Shown piece by piece: positions 11,150 to 22,120 of a DNA stretch of 45,466 bases (position 1 is its first letter; the number at the start of each line of letters is the position of its first letter). The notes below the pieces were generated by a model. It made no database searches, was not told the DNA's origin, and saw only the letters and a list, made by a program, of their open reading frames with translations. The position numbers and the translations under genes were made by a program. Source of the DNA: Folioceros fuciformis (Eukaryota; Anthocerotophyta; Anthocerotopsida; Anthocerotales); NCBI GenBank assembly GCA_049999805.1, contig JBNGIO010006224.1:158895-204360 (forward strand), read 5' to 3'.

Positions 11150-11665
11150 GGCCATCCGTCACTGTGGGCCTCGACCTGAGGTTGAGGACCATGGTTTTGA
11201 TGCAGTCTTTCCCAAGGCTGCATGTCTGGTTGCAACACCTGGTCGTGTTCCTGCATCTCACACTTCCCATCGCTGAAATCTCGGCCCCATTTCATTCCGT
11301 CTTCTAAGTATTTGGTGGTCACTTCATCCGGGGACACAATGTCATCTGCAGGACGCTGTGAGACATCCGCTGGTGGGACTCAAGCTGGCCATCTGTTACG
11401 TCTGAGCTTGTGTCACAGAGGAATGTTGTATGCCCCAGCGTGCCGGCGGCAGAGTAGAGACGTTTCTTGGGATCTGTACTTTGCGTGATGACCAAGCCAC
11501 GAGGAATGTGGAGCCCAAACGTATCTTTCCGCCCCAAGGAATGTCACTGGTGCCATCATTCGTTTGGCTGAGTTCTGTCGCAGAATACCTATGCTGGCCC
11601 TCCACATCCTTCGTTAGGGCAATTTTCCCCAGTAAAGATCAAGACAGCACAAGTGTGTCAGCGCC
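11150..11665 (-). pseudogene. Antisense relic of LSI2-like transporter loop, unit A
   Basis: Read on the minus strand this aligns with part of exon 1 of the transporter at 35372-37463, corresponding roughly to its residues 216-400, mostly the large cytosolic loop. Shared landmarks on the plus strand are CCAAGGCTGCATGT, CACTTCATCCGGGGACAC (ACGTCATCCGGAGAGACAC in the intact copy) and CCCTCCACATCCT..GTTAGGG. Stops and indels break every minus frame. Nothing coding for the transmembrane halves of the transporter is present. It begins about 220 bases after the DUF674 stop, so it lies where that gene's 3' UTR would be expected. Confidence 0.7.
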
Positions 11666-12165
11666 GTTTATTGAGGTGAACCCTCGTTACATCTTTCCAC
11701 GACAAAACCATGGAAGGTGCTAGTCGACTCTTGTTACTCCGACTGCTTTTCGTTGTAGTGGATTGTTGGTGCCCTTGTGGCATAATCAGCGGCCTCTTTC
11801 TCGGGCACCTTCCACTGCTTGTCTGGGTTTCCCTTCGTTGTTCTCGAGTGTCACCACCTTGGCTGCTTCGTATGTAAATCGAGTTCTACGGATCTTTGAG
11901 GCAGGGGCAAAGGACAAGGTTGCAAGCCTGTTTTGAATGCTCTTTGAATCCGGCCCACATTTGTAACTAGGCTCCAAAAGCAGGTGACAATGGCTGATTT
12001 GAGCACTCTGCTATAAACATGCCCCGCCCCATAGTCTGCCTGCATACCCCCTTCGGACGAACGATAGGGAACTAATATAGTCCTTGCACACACCTACATT
12101 ACAGAAAGGTTCAGTGAAAGAGAAAATTTGGCATTGCAGTTTTGCACTCTGTGCAATGCTTCAAT
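11666..12165. repeat. Non-coding block conserved between units A and B
   Basis: This 500-base block has a close copy at about 22816-23322 but no counterpart in the third unit that I can see. It includes GCGCCGTTTATTGA, GCCTCTTT.TCGGGC and TTGAATCCGGCCCACAT. No coding frame is shared by both copies. It marks the A-B duplication as separate from, and probably younger than, the split with unit C. Confidence 0.6.
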
Positions 12166-12384
12166 CTACTAGTTGAACAAGTTTGCACTATGCGTTGTAT
12201 ACCTTTTGAATGATTAGAATTCTAATATTGTTATGGCTTGGTTGGTAGGCAGGCTTACATTGAAACTCCATATCAAACATCATTTGGCGAATCAGTAGAT
12301 GGGGTGCCAAAATAAAGAGAACATTTTGAAACTTATGTCCCGTGGCCCTCGGCACCACCGAACGTCCGTATCCGGGCACAGGGA

Positions 12385-12780
12385 TGGGTGCCCATGGCAC
12401 CCCATGGCCATCCTGAGATGCCATGGGCATGCCCAACGACTGACCCCATGGCCCATGCATGGTCACTGGATGGGCATGGGCATGTCCATGCTAGGGCATT
12501 TGGGGTGCCATGACAGATAGAGGGCCATTGGACATCGCGGACACGGGGATGCGTGCCCATGGCACCCACTAGCCTATGCATGGGCATCTGGAGATGCCAT
12601 GGGCATGCCCAAGGGCCAACCCCATGGCTCATGCATGGGCACCAAGATGGTCATGAGCATGTCCATGCTAGGGCATCATGGCATCAAGGGTTGACCCCAT
12701 GGCCCATGCATGGGCACCTGGATGGGCATGGGCATGTACATGCTAGGGCATTTGGGGTGCCATGCCGGGTGGAGGTCCAC
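12385..12780. repeat. CATGGGC-rich irregular tandem repeats
   Basis: About 400 bases built from variants of CCCATGCATGGGC, CCATGGGCATGCCCA and ATGCTAGGGCAT. The larger motif ACCCCATGGCCCATGCATGG recurs near 12443, 12618 and 12693. Many sub-motifs are palindromic, so both strands read alike. Open frames here are by-products of the repeat. Confidence 0.8.
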
Positions 12781-13282
12781 CGGACGTCCCGGGTGGCTCA
12801 TGCTAAACCTCCGGACAAAGGCTACGAGGCACAGCCTTTCAAGCACGTAGGCCCATCACAGCCATCCACCTTGCCCATGTTCCATGCATACCATGAGGCC
12901 ACCCGTCACGCACGCCGGTGCAACACCACCGGCTACCTCCCTTCTATTTCCCTACCTTATACATACGAGGACGTATCGCTACTCGGGATACATTTGAATG
13001 TAGAAATCAACTTACTTGCCTGTTACAGTAGCGAGGCGAAGTTTTCGTGTTCGCTCCAGTCGGGAGGCCAAGAAGCAACTTCGCGAAGCCTTTGTGCTCG
13101 CTTAGGTAGAGAGGCCAAGAGGCAACGCCACTAAGCATCCGTGCTTGCTCTAGTCGGGAGGCCACCAGGCATCACATGCAACACTCCGAGAATGAGAGGA
13201 ACGAGAGGAACTAGGTTTGGCGTGTATTGTTTCTTTTGGATTCCAACACGTTTTCTCCTCACCGCAATTGCAGATATAAGTC

Positions 13283-13830
13283 CATTATCTAAGGGATACA
13301 CTTGCAGACCTAATCCATGCACAAGATCTCGGGGTTGTCCATCATTATGTTGTGATCACAGTCCTTGTGGTGCAGTGTGACAAGCTTGTTCTGTATGAGG
13401 CTTGCCCCAGTTGTAATTTGAAGTTGTCTGCATTTGGCAGTTGTGGTTACTGCGAGGAGCATCTAGTGTTCAGAAAATTAAGCTTCCGACTATGTTTGAC
13501 AGTACAAGATGCAACATGTGAGGCACGAGTTGTGGCCTTTGAAGCAGCAAGGGATTTTTTTGTCTACGTCACCAATTCAGTATAGTACATTGCACAGGAA
13601 CAAGAAACGTGGTGAGTTGCTGGACAGACTGGTTGGGAAACGTTGGCGGTGTTCCTTTAGCACTATATCTCCCAAGAATGGTAGACCACCATACATTAGG
13701 GTGGACAAAGCTGAGGCAATAGTGCGACAGTAGTTGTTGCTTAGTGAGGCACTATCTCCTAAGACACCTCCCAACCAACCTATTCTCATGGAAGCTCCTT
13801 CTCAGGAACTGCCTGCAAAAACCAATTCAG
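13283..13830 (+). pseudogene. RPA1/Helitron-type replication protein A C-terminal domain, broken
   Basis: Reading from about 13283: DTLADLIHAQDL, then VVITVLVVQCDKLVLYEACPSC, a zinc-ribbon set (CPSCNLKL then CGYCEEH), then FRLCLTVQDATCEARVVAFEAA. This order matches the Rep_fac-A_C domain of large replication protein A subunits, also carried by Helitrons. The frame breaks at a run of seven T (about 13555-13561). The next part, LLDRLVGKRWRCSFSTI..KNGRPPYIRVDKA, is the expected C-terminal OB-fold end but lies in another frame, and a TAG follows at 13731-13733. No upstream OB folds were seen, so this is a truncated, frameshifted copy, more likely transposon-borne than the cellular gene. Confidence 0.6.
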
Positions 13831-15515
13831 CATCAAGATCAAATCAAGCTATTAGTAAGGTGGAGATAAATGTTCCATGTCCAACATTGTTTTTGCTTGG
13901 CTTCACTTTTGGAGCCATTCCTATGGCCTTGCTTGTGTTAGGGATGTGTAGAGTTAAATGTTGTGTCCGGGGTCACCGCGAGGCCGACACAAACCCTTTA
14001 TGTCGTTGTAACCATGGGATTCGCTCCCAAGGGAATGATTTGTCACTCTCCCCCCCCACACACACACACACATGCAATACTCACCCAGATGCAAAACACA
14101 TCAAAGGCTCTGATGTATTCTTATTCCTCACAAGCTTGTCGTGTAGGGTCTTTAGTCTTCTAGTAGCACCAACAAATCTCTAGCGAATCTTTCACAATCC
14201 TTTACAATCTCTCACTGGCTTCAACAATCTTCAACAGCCGCTCACAAACACTTTGAAATCTCTTAGAAATTCTCCAGGAATCACATCCAAACTACAGCAC
14301 TCTTTCTCAATCATCCTGCCAACTCTCAGCGATTCTCTTCCAGGGTCCAGCAACCTCGCAACGACCCCAGCAATCTCCCGTGGCCTCCTTAGCCTCTCAC
14401 CTCACTCTTCCGCAGCCAACGACTCTGGAAATAAGGGAAGGAGAGACACTCCCTCCACTCCACGTAGCGGGCGGATTTATCCCCCCCTCCTCAGCTTATA
14501 GCCGGTCAGTCTCCCTCTCACACATTCACTCCTTCACCCTTCTCCTTCTTACTCACTCACTCTTCATCTTCTCACACACACTCTTTGCCACCGCGTCGTC
14601 TCACACACTCTTTTCAGATTCAAAATGCAACCATAGGGTCAGGGAATAAGGGAAGGAGGAGCTCCCCTTCCACTCCGCGCAGCTGGCGGATTCGTTCCTC
14701 TCACCTTAGTTACAGGCCACAGTCAGTCGTTCAGGGAATAAGGGAAAGAGAAGTTCTTCTTTTCGTCCCCCTCAGTTTCCAATGCAGAGCACAACGAGTG
14801 ATTCGGGGAATAAGGGAAGGTGACCTTCCATTGTGAAGAGAATTTGTTGATTTGTCCCCCTCACCACCAGCTGTGGAGCAAAGCTTTCGACCACCCTCAG
14901 GAGCGTCGTGCACACGCTGCCCACCCAGACATCTCCAATCCAGCGATGGATAGAGCGGGAACCTCGGTCGGGATGAGTCGCCAACTTTTGTTGCTTAGTG
15001 AGGCATCAACAAGCCTCTTTGTACACATGCCGGGTGGGATCGTAGCCAGCATTAAGTTCAGTCTCAAGCAGTTAGGCGCTCTTAATTACGAGCGGCATCA
15101 GGTCCAAGAAAGCATCTTCACCATATTGTACTAAATGCTATTCTAAGATGCAATGAATTATGGCCTATCCTATCACCGCGCTCGCCTCATATCCGGCCTT
15201 CGCGTACCCCTCCCTCGGCCGCCAAACCCCCGGGCCCTCCTTCCTCTTAGCTGGTCAGGCAGATCCTCCCATAAAACCTCTATCTTGCTCTCGCTGCCGC
15301 CTGACTTCTCCTGTTGAGGCATGGGTGGGGTCTGCTGAGGGGTCTTTCCCCCACCTTCCGGCCGCCTGACTGTTGCTGAGGACCATCACGGGTTCTTGCT
15401 CCACCCATGCCTGTGCTTCTTTCTCCGTCAGTTCCTCCAAGACTGCCTCCGAATAACAAGGAGGCAGTCCCCACACCTGGAAGTAGTGGGAGAGGCATCC
15501 CCCGCGAGTCCTCAG
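13831..15515. repeat. CT-rich DNA with repeated GGGAATAAGGGAAGG motif
   Basis: Pyrimidine-rich low-complexity sequence with CA runs near 14060 and TCTCACACAC runs near 14520-14610. The motif GGGAATAAGGGAAGG recurs near 14428, 14642, 14733 and 14807, each time followed by CTCCC/CTTCC and a CGGATT or GATTTGTCCCCCTC tail. The block may be a decayed LTR or untranslated part of the transposon-type gene on the minus strand just to the right. No gene is supported here. Confidence 0.45.
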
Positions 15516-17270
15516 TTATAGGCAGTAAGCCTTTGTCCCTCCTATTTCCACACGCACATGGACATTCAGGTTAAGTACGCGGTCCCCATTCACATAGAGG
15601 CCAGGAATATAAGTTTCCTCATCCAGATGATATAATACAATTTGGCCTTCTGCTGCAGATGAGGTGCTTACCCCCTCCTTCCATGGGCTACTCCGAACTG
15701 CCCTTCTTCTGCTCTCTAAGGGTATTGGGGAATCCTCTGCTCCTCTGGCTGCCGCTGTTCCTAGCCCCGTCCTCCTGGTGCGGGTCGTCATCCCAGCTCT
15801 TTCGGTTGTGGGCTTCACGACTGTTGCTGCTTCCTCTACCCTAGTAGGGCTGTCCTCTCCTGGCGTGGTCTCCCTCTGACCGGTAGCGGCTTCGGCTACC
15901 TCGATCGCGAACCTACTACTCCGTTTAGCTTTCCCTTTTCCTTTTACCCAGCTCCGGGCCTCATCCCGTTCCAATTTATACCGATCCACGAGCTTCTGGA
16001 CCTTCTCCATTGCAGCCGCCTCCTGCTCCTATGCCCTCATCAGCTCCTGTTGCATTTCCTGGTTGGCTTCGTGGATCTCCTTGACTTGAGTTAGGAGCAG
16101 TTCTTACTGATCTTTCATGGCCTGCATTTCCTCTCGAGCTCAGCATACTTCCTCATGTGCCTGTTCCTTTGCTGCACTCAAGGTCTATCGAGCTTCCTCC
16201 AATTGCTCGCGCCTTGCTTCCGCCTTAGACAGCTTGGCCTGCACCTCCTCTTCTTTCTGCCCCTGCATGCTCAGCCAAGTGAGCGACTGTGCAACCTAGT
16301 CCAGCATGTCCACCCGCACCCGAACCATGGCCACTATCACGCTTGGTAAATCCACCTGTTGGGGCGCGCCTCCAGTAGCCATGCCTCTGTCTAGGATCCC
16401 CCTTCCCAGTAGTGTACGTACCCTGGCCAAATCCTCCATCTGCAAATTCACCACCAAGGGGGTGGCCCTGAAGATCTCTTCTCACCCCGAAAAGAGTTCT
16501 TCCCCCGGGGTCAGCCCTAACTTCTCTGCCACCTCAGCCGGTTTCGCCCCCTCCACTGGCGCTGAATCTTTGGGTTCGGTTGAGGAGGTGCCCGGTTGCC
16601 TGTTACCTGTTTTTTGGGTAGACTGCTGCAGTGCCGAATCCACTGCTGCCCTGGTGACGCGCGTATGGACCTTCATTTTCTTCGCGGGGGTCTTCCTCCC
16701 AACCCTTGCCTTCCTCTTTATGCTGACGGTCACCTCTTCTTCCAAACTCCCCATTGCTGCAGACTCCCAGCTGCTGGACTCAGCCTCCTCCTTGGGCTCC
16801 TCTAGCTTCCACTTAACCTCCCAAACAGGCTTCCACATGTGCAGAGAAGCCACCACTTCTAACTCTGGCAGGCTGTTAGTATAGGAATACGGATGGACCA
16901 GGAAGGGTGAGATCAGAGACGGAGGAGGGGTTGGAGAAGTCAAATTCTGCCTCTCCTCATTCAACTGATTGAAGATAATTTTCCTCCAATCAATCGTGCT
17001 CCCCTTGACTACTTCGTGCAGGAACAACAGCATGTGGTCCGACAAGTAGTCTTGCTTCCTGTGCTGCAAAAAGCTTTGGAGCCACCTGGCCAGACCCATG
17101 AGCTGGGCAGTCGCTATCTTCCGCGCCAGCTCGCTGTTGGCCTCCCTTCCGATTCCAGTTTTGAATAGCGCCGCTGCCGCCGCCGTGATGCTGCGCTTCC
17201 TCAGGGACTGGATCATGAGTCCCTCGACTTCCTCCTGACTCCGCCCATACACCGTCCTGACCAGCTCTAC
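15516..17270 (-). pseudogene. Transposon-type coiled-coil protein, several in-frame stops
   Basis: One minus-strand frame runs from about 17270 to TAA at 15516-15518 and is interrupted by six in-frame stops between 16484 and 16010, with no frameshift. N-terminal part (17252-16485, about 255 residues): QLMGLARWLQSFL, SDHMLLFLHEVVKGSTIDW and IIFNQLNEER resemble the helical domain in plant retrotransposon and plant mobile-domain proteins. A Lys/Arg-rich stretch (SIKRKARVGRKTPAKKMK) follows. The stop-ridden middle is a typical coiled coil (QAKLSKAEARREQLEEAR, EMQAMKDQ). The C-terminal part (16010-15516) has GKGKAKRSSRF and ends HVRVEIGGTKAYCL. No reverse transcriptase or integrase lies beside it. 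The family assignment is tentative. Confidence 0.5.
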
Positions 17271-17784
17271 GTCCTAGTCCTAGGGTCTCTCCTTGGTCCC
17301 TTCTGTTTTGGTCCTGTTTCGTGCACACTCCTGCACCAAATCACCAAGTCATTACTTGTGCGCTGAGGAACAATGAATTCATTAGAGTAGAAATAAGAAG
17401 AGAGAAAGAGATCGTTCATGGCAGCAACAAAATACCTCAAACGTTTGGAAGGCAGTAGCAAATCATAGTATAGGAGGACAATATAATTGTCTGTTGCAAG
17501 GGTGAGTGTGCACAATGGTTTGCTGAGAGGGCTCAATCTGCACTGTGGTCAATTGCAATCATCGAACCAACACCTTGGTTTGTTTCAATGCTGATAATCA
17601 TATTTTGGCACAAGCATGGCAGCAATTGAAGCTAACCACAATGAACTCAGATGCACATTCCAAACCCAAGCATCCACACACTCTTAATCGTTTTCACGAT
17701 TGTGGAGGTATAACAATGGCTGGATAGCGGGCACAGCCACTGCTACAATAGCAAGTGCTTGTAAACATTTTAGTACAGTTCTAA

Positions 17785-17936
17785 CTCCAGCCCCAGCGCC
17801 TACAAATTATAGTCCAGCTCTTGCAAATTATAGTTCAGCCCCTACAAATTACAGTCCATCTCCAGCTTCAGCACTTGCAAATTACTGTCCAGCTCCACCT
17901 CTACTTGCAAATTATAGTCTAGCTCCAAGCTGCTAA
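17785..17936 (+). repeat. Short tandem repeat that reads as NYSPA/LANYS peptides
   Basis: Variants of GCAAATTATAGTCCAGCTCC are repeated about five times. In one frame they read APTNYSPALANYS and similar, ending at TAA (17934-17936). Extensin-like by composition only, with no signal peptide or start context, so treated as a repeat and not a gene. It grades directly into the 43-bp minisatellite to its right, which shares AAACTACAGTCCAGCTCCAAG. Confidence 0.6.
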
Positions 17937-18350
17937 AGCTGAGGCGCATCCAAACTACAGTCCAGCTCCAAGTTGCTNNNNNNNNNNGCACGTGCAAACT
18001 ACAGTCAAGCTCCAAGTTGCTAAAGCTGAGGCGCGTCCAAACTACAGTCCAGCTCCAAGTTGCTAAAGCTGAAGCGCATGCAAACTACAATCCAGCTCCA
18101 AGCTGCTAAAGTTGAGGCACATGCAAACTACAGTCAAGCTCCAAGTTGCTAAAGCTGAGGCGCATGCAAACTACAGTCCAGCTCCAAGCTGCTAAAGTTG
18201 AGGCAAGTGCAAACTACAGTCAAGCTCCAAGTTGCTAAAGCTGAGGCGAGTGCAAACTACAGTCCAGCTCCAAGCTGCTAAAGCTGAGGCACGTGCAAAC
18301 TACAATCCAGCTCCAAGCTGCTAAAGTTGAGGCACGTGCAAACCACAGTC
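17920..18350. repeat. 43-bp minisatellite, about ten copies, with 10-N gap
   Basis: The unit AGCTCCAAGTTGCTAAAGCT / GAGGCGCGTGCAAACTACAG / TCC is 43 bases; successive starts at 18008, 18051 and 18094 fix the period. Variants differ at a few sites (GTTGC/GCTGC, AGCTGAG/AGTTGAG, GTCC/GTGC), in an alternating pattern suggesting a higher-order dimer in part of the array. A 10-N gap lies at 17978-17987. The period is not a multiple of three, so the array is not coding. Confidence 0.9.
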
Positions 18351-18444
18351 AACTTTCAACAAGTAAGCATATTGGGTTATGGATGCATGCTATGGCAGTG
18401 GTACTACCAGTGTGATAGCTTTGCTCAACAGGAGAAATTGTGTT

Positions 18445-18730
18445 ACTATAGAAGAGGACACCAGATGAATGACATACATTTCTCATCAATGGACATGAGG
18501 TCCTCTTGGATGAAGTGGAAGAATTGTCTTTCCAATAGAAGAGGACACCAAATGAATGGCATACATTTATTAGCACATCAATGGACATGAGGTCCTCTTG
18601 GATGAAGTGGAAGAATTGTCTTTCCAGGCTTATTGCATGGACCGTTCTAAAGGAAGGAAAAAGAGGTATTCATTAGCATCGCAAATGGGGGAAGGAAAAA
18701 GAGGTATTCATTAGCATTGCAAATGGGAGG
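18445..18730. repeat. Two short tandem duplications
   Basis: A unit of about 95 bases (AGAAGAGGACACCA.ATGAATG ... AAGAATTGTCTTTCCA) occurs twice at about 18450-18630. A 38-base unit (GGAAGGAAAAAGAGGTATTC ATTAGCAT.GCAAATGGG) occurs twice at about 18651-18728. Confidence 0.75.
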
Positions 18731-20554
18731 AGGGTGCAAGTCGTAGCATTGAGCAAACAAAAGGCAGGAAGTTTGGCAGGCGCTTCATCTGAAATAGGCC
18801 AACTCCCTCTTGATGACATTTGGATGGGCATAAAAGATGCCTCGGAAAGAGGTTGGGATTTTGCATTGGGAGAAAAGGCTAGCCTAGAGGTGGTTGACAA
18901 TTTCAAGTATGGGGAGGAGTAGAGATTACGTTACATTTAGGTAGCATATGCCTCTATGTCTAGCATAGATGCCAATTGGGAGACACCTATATATTCAGCC
19001 ATTTGACTCACATGGGTTGTGAACTTTTACACAATGCATTTATGGCTACATGTTGGCACAAGTTTTTTGATATTTTGCTTCAATCATCCTAGAATATGAG
19101 TTCCCTACCACATAGACCCTAGGATTCATTGGCTAGGCATTGGCCAACTAATGCCCTAGTTAGTCCTAACACCACACACCCTAAATGCTCGAATCCAGGT
19201 TTCCTAATGTATCTTCACTTCATGGTCACAAGTTGTTTGTTCCATGACNNNNNNNNNNTAATGTATCTTCACTTCATGGTCACAAGTTGTTTGTTCCATG
19301 ACAACACGGGTACCAGATCAGAGAACAATGTGGTTTTGTGATAAACGAGAGAATAGTCTTGTTTTATGATAAAGACAGCTATCCCAGTAGAAGGGGGGTT
19401 CTTTAATTCTCCTTTTCAAAGAAAAGGCACAAGTTGGAGAGTTGGGGTTTGGTGTAGACTCATTTAAAAGTCTTGCAAAATGCTTCAAGAATTAACATTT
19501 CAAGTATGCTCGAGTAATGACCATCAAATTTTGCTATGGGCCAATATCACTAAGAAACTCTAATTTATAAAAGGAGTTTAGGTACACATTGGTGAAACTT
19601 AGAGATACTTCCATTTGGCGAAATACTATGGACCGCATCAAGTTAGATGACCTTGTCGACGATGTCATGTTAGATAACCTTGGCTACAACCTCAAGTCAG
19701 ATGACCCTGTAGATGACCCCGTCACATCATGACCACATGTGACCCTATCAAGTTAGACAAGCTCATCATGCCATGAATACCCTGTCATGACCATGCTGTC
19801 AAGTCAGATGACCCTGTCAGGTTAGGACAATACTGTCTAGTTATGACAACACCTTCAAGTAATGACGGATAGAGATAGGGCAGGCCACGAACCCTGAAGT
19901 GGCCGATAGAGATGGGGCCGAGCTGGGCCTGGCTGAGCACCGTCCAATGAGGCACAAAAAAAGGGCAAGCAAGCCGAAACCATGGGGAATTGGCAGTGCA
20001 AAGGACAAAGGACATGACACGCTTACGTAATGATGTCATCCTCTTGGGTTAGAGTAGGCGCGTAGGAAATATAAGAATTGACATTTAAGAAACCTCGGGT
20101 GAAGAATCAATGGATGTTTGAAACACGACAGTCTCAAGTACTTATGACACCCTCAAATAATGACAGTTTGAGAAGACGTGTAAGACGAAGATTCGCCGTT
20201 TGAGATGGATATGCTTTGAAAACTTGACATTCTCTAAGGGTGAAGAATTGTCGTTTGAAACACGACACTCTAACATCATGACCGGTAAACTTACTGTGGC
20301 CTGTATACCCGCTAAACTTCTTAATGCTTCCATTCTAACCTATAAACTTGCTATGGGCCATATCTCTAGTTGTTCATGACTGGACAAGCGCTTGAAAGAC
20401 ATAGATGTATCAAACAAAGTGAACTCTTGTGCAAGGGACTCTTGGATGACAGGATGACCTAGGTGCAAACGACGGGGTCATTCGGTGAATGACAGTCATA
20501 TGAGTTCAAAGAAGGGAGTAGGGACGTGGCATGGACTGGTGGGCCTTGCCATGT
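18731..20554. other. No gene recognised; AT-rich and repetitive
   Basis: No supported gene. A 10-N gap at 19249-19258 is flanked by an identical 44-base sequence on both sides. From about 19620 to 19880, diverged short repeats of TCAAGTcAGATGACCcTGTC occur. Confidence 0.6.
19205..19302. other. 10-N gap flanked by identical 44-mers (assembly artefact)
   Basis: The 44 bases before the Ns (19205-19248, from TAATGTATCTTC to TTCCATGAC) are identical to the 44 bases after them (19259-19302). This is the signature of two overlapping contig ends left unmerged, so the true sequence probably contains one copy and no gap. Confidence 0.85.
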
Positions 20555-20897
20555 CAGATCGTTCCAGCGCCGCCGTGCTGAGCAAATTTCACCTGGTCGC
20601 TCTCACAGTGGGAGTGCGGGCTGGTGGGAGTATGTACGCAGTGACGCGCTGCTGGCCTGCTATGTCTGGTGCGCCAGCCCGTCAAACCTTTCAGCCCGTC
20701 ACTTACGGCTGAGTTGCCCCGCCCTGGCCTCGCCGCAATCGGCTTTCCCTTCCATTGTGCCCGCTGGTTGTGCAAGGGTGAGAGCGGGAAAGGAAGGAAG
20801 GAGGAAGACGCTGGCCAGATATCTGCTCATTGCTCATCGGCAGATCTGAGGTTGCCAAGTCCTGAAGCGCTGCGCGTAGAGCCCGGCCACGGACACC

Positions 20898-22120
20898 ATG
20901 TCTGCGCCAACCAGCTCCGAGCATCCAAGGTAAGTGTACTTTGCGGCTGCCGCTGGTTCTTTTGCGAAGCCTGCAAGCACACTCATTGCACTGCGCAATG
21001 CAATGCGCTGTGAAAATGAGTGTGGGACGCGGTTTGGACGTCGTGTGGTGCAGAGTCGATGAAACTGGAGACGGCATGGTGAGTGCACAGAACGTGTGTC
21101 CAATCCAGCCGGGAGACTTGAAGTTGGGAATGGCGCGGCTGCTGCGGAACAAAGAGACCGGACGACTGGTGTACATGGCAGTGCACACCAAGTTTGCCAA
21201 CCTTTTTCTGACTGTGCTGAGCGTGAAGACTAACATTTTGATGCTAATCTTTGACGAGTCCACGTATCTCCCGCCGGTCGGGGCTATGATGAACGTGGTC
21301 CACTCTATGCGAAGAAATTTTGCACCGCCAATTGGAAACCAGCTGCAGGCTAACGGCAACGGAACTGTTCAGGAAGGTGAGCCGGTGAAAGAGGCCGACG
21401 AAGATGTGCCGAGTCCGCCTCCAACGCTGGCAGAGAACAGCGGTGCTGCTGCTGCTGCTGCTGTTGTTGACGGGAACAACAGGAAGGTTTGCAGGAAGAG
21501 GAAAGCTGTCATGCCGATTGACAAGCACGTCCCAGTGGTGGCCAATCGGGTTAAACCGAAAAGGTCCGCGGCGGACCAGCGGCTGTGGCACTTGCACATC
21601 TACAACATGCTTATGTGGCAACAGCATTTGGAGCTCCACAAGATGGAAAGTAAGCAGTACCGGTGTCCCAATGCCACTACGCAACAGACCTGCGCCATTC
21701 TGGTGTCGGACGTCAAAGGGAAGATTTGCATGCAGTGCGGAGCGATGATGTCGGTAGAAGTGGTGCCTCATAATGGGCTCGTGCTTGTGAAAGGCGCAAC
21801 TTCTGTGTTATTTACGCATGAGCTAGTGCCCATCCCGATGAGAAACGAGAATTCGTTTACGGAGATGGTGGCGAAGAAGACTGGCCTCCCGGATCTGGCC
21901 AAGATAGAGATTTGTGACATAACTGTTGGGGTTGAACAGGTTCATTTTGCTTCTCCTTCACTTGTAGAACCTGACCGCCCTTCCGCGTCCTTAACTTGTT
22001 TCCGTCTCGGTGTGGCAGGTATTGAGAATGGCTCATGCAGCAATGACGTCATGCACTCCGCTGCAAGATGTTTTCGGCGCCATACAAGAGGGCTTCAGAA
22101 ACCCATTTGAACAGACTTGA
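20898..22120 (+). CDS. DUF674 family protein, copy B
   Basis: Three exons: 20898-20929, 21054-21939 and 22019-22120, giving 339 residues. Exon 1 (MSAPTSSEHP plus a split Arg codon) is 32 bases, as in copy A. The N-terminal DUF674 module is visible (RLVYMAVHTKFANLFLTVL, STYLPPVGAMMNVV). A GCT repeat in the linker encodes six alanines. The Cys set is YRCP, QQTC, ICMQC, followed by VLFTHELVPIPM. The last exon gives MAHAAMTSCTPLQDVF and runs four codons further than copy A, ending PFEQT. Intron 2 (21940-22018) is nearly the same sequence as in copy A. The usual LPxG-type sequence after the first module is replaced by VKTNILML. No disabling change is seen, so it is probably functional. Confidence 0.8.

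Larger units (their letters stand above)
9350..12165 (+). repeat. Segmental duplicate unit A (DUF674 plus antisense transporter relic)
   Basis: About 2.8 kb that aligns along its length with 20555-23322. Shared landmarks in order: CCAGCGCCGCCGT and GAGCAAATTTCACCTGGTCG upstream, the DUF674 gene, the antisense LSI2-like relic, then GGGTTTCCCTTCGTTGT and TTTGGCATTGCAGTTTTG at the end. Similarity stops within a few bases of both ends given here. Confidence 0.8.

Noticed and set aside
17920-18350. CRISPR-like array
   Set aside because: Units follow one another without unique spacers; the genome is eukaryotic. It is a plain 43-bp minisatellite.
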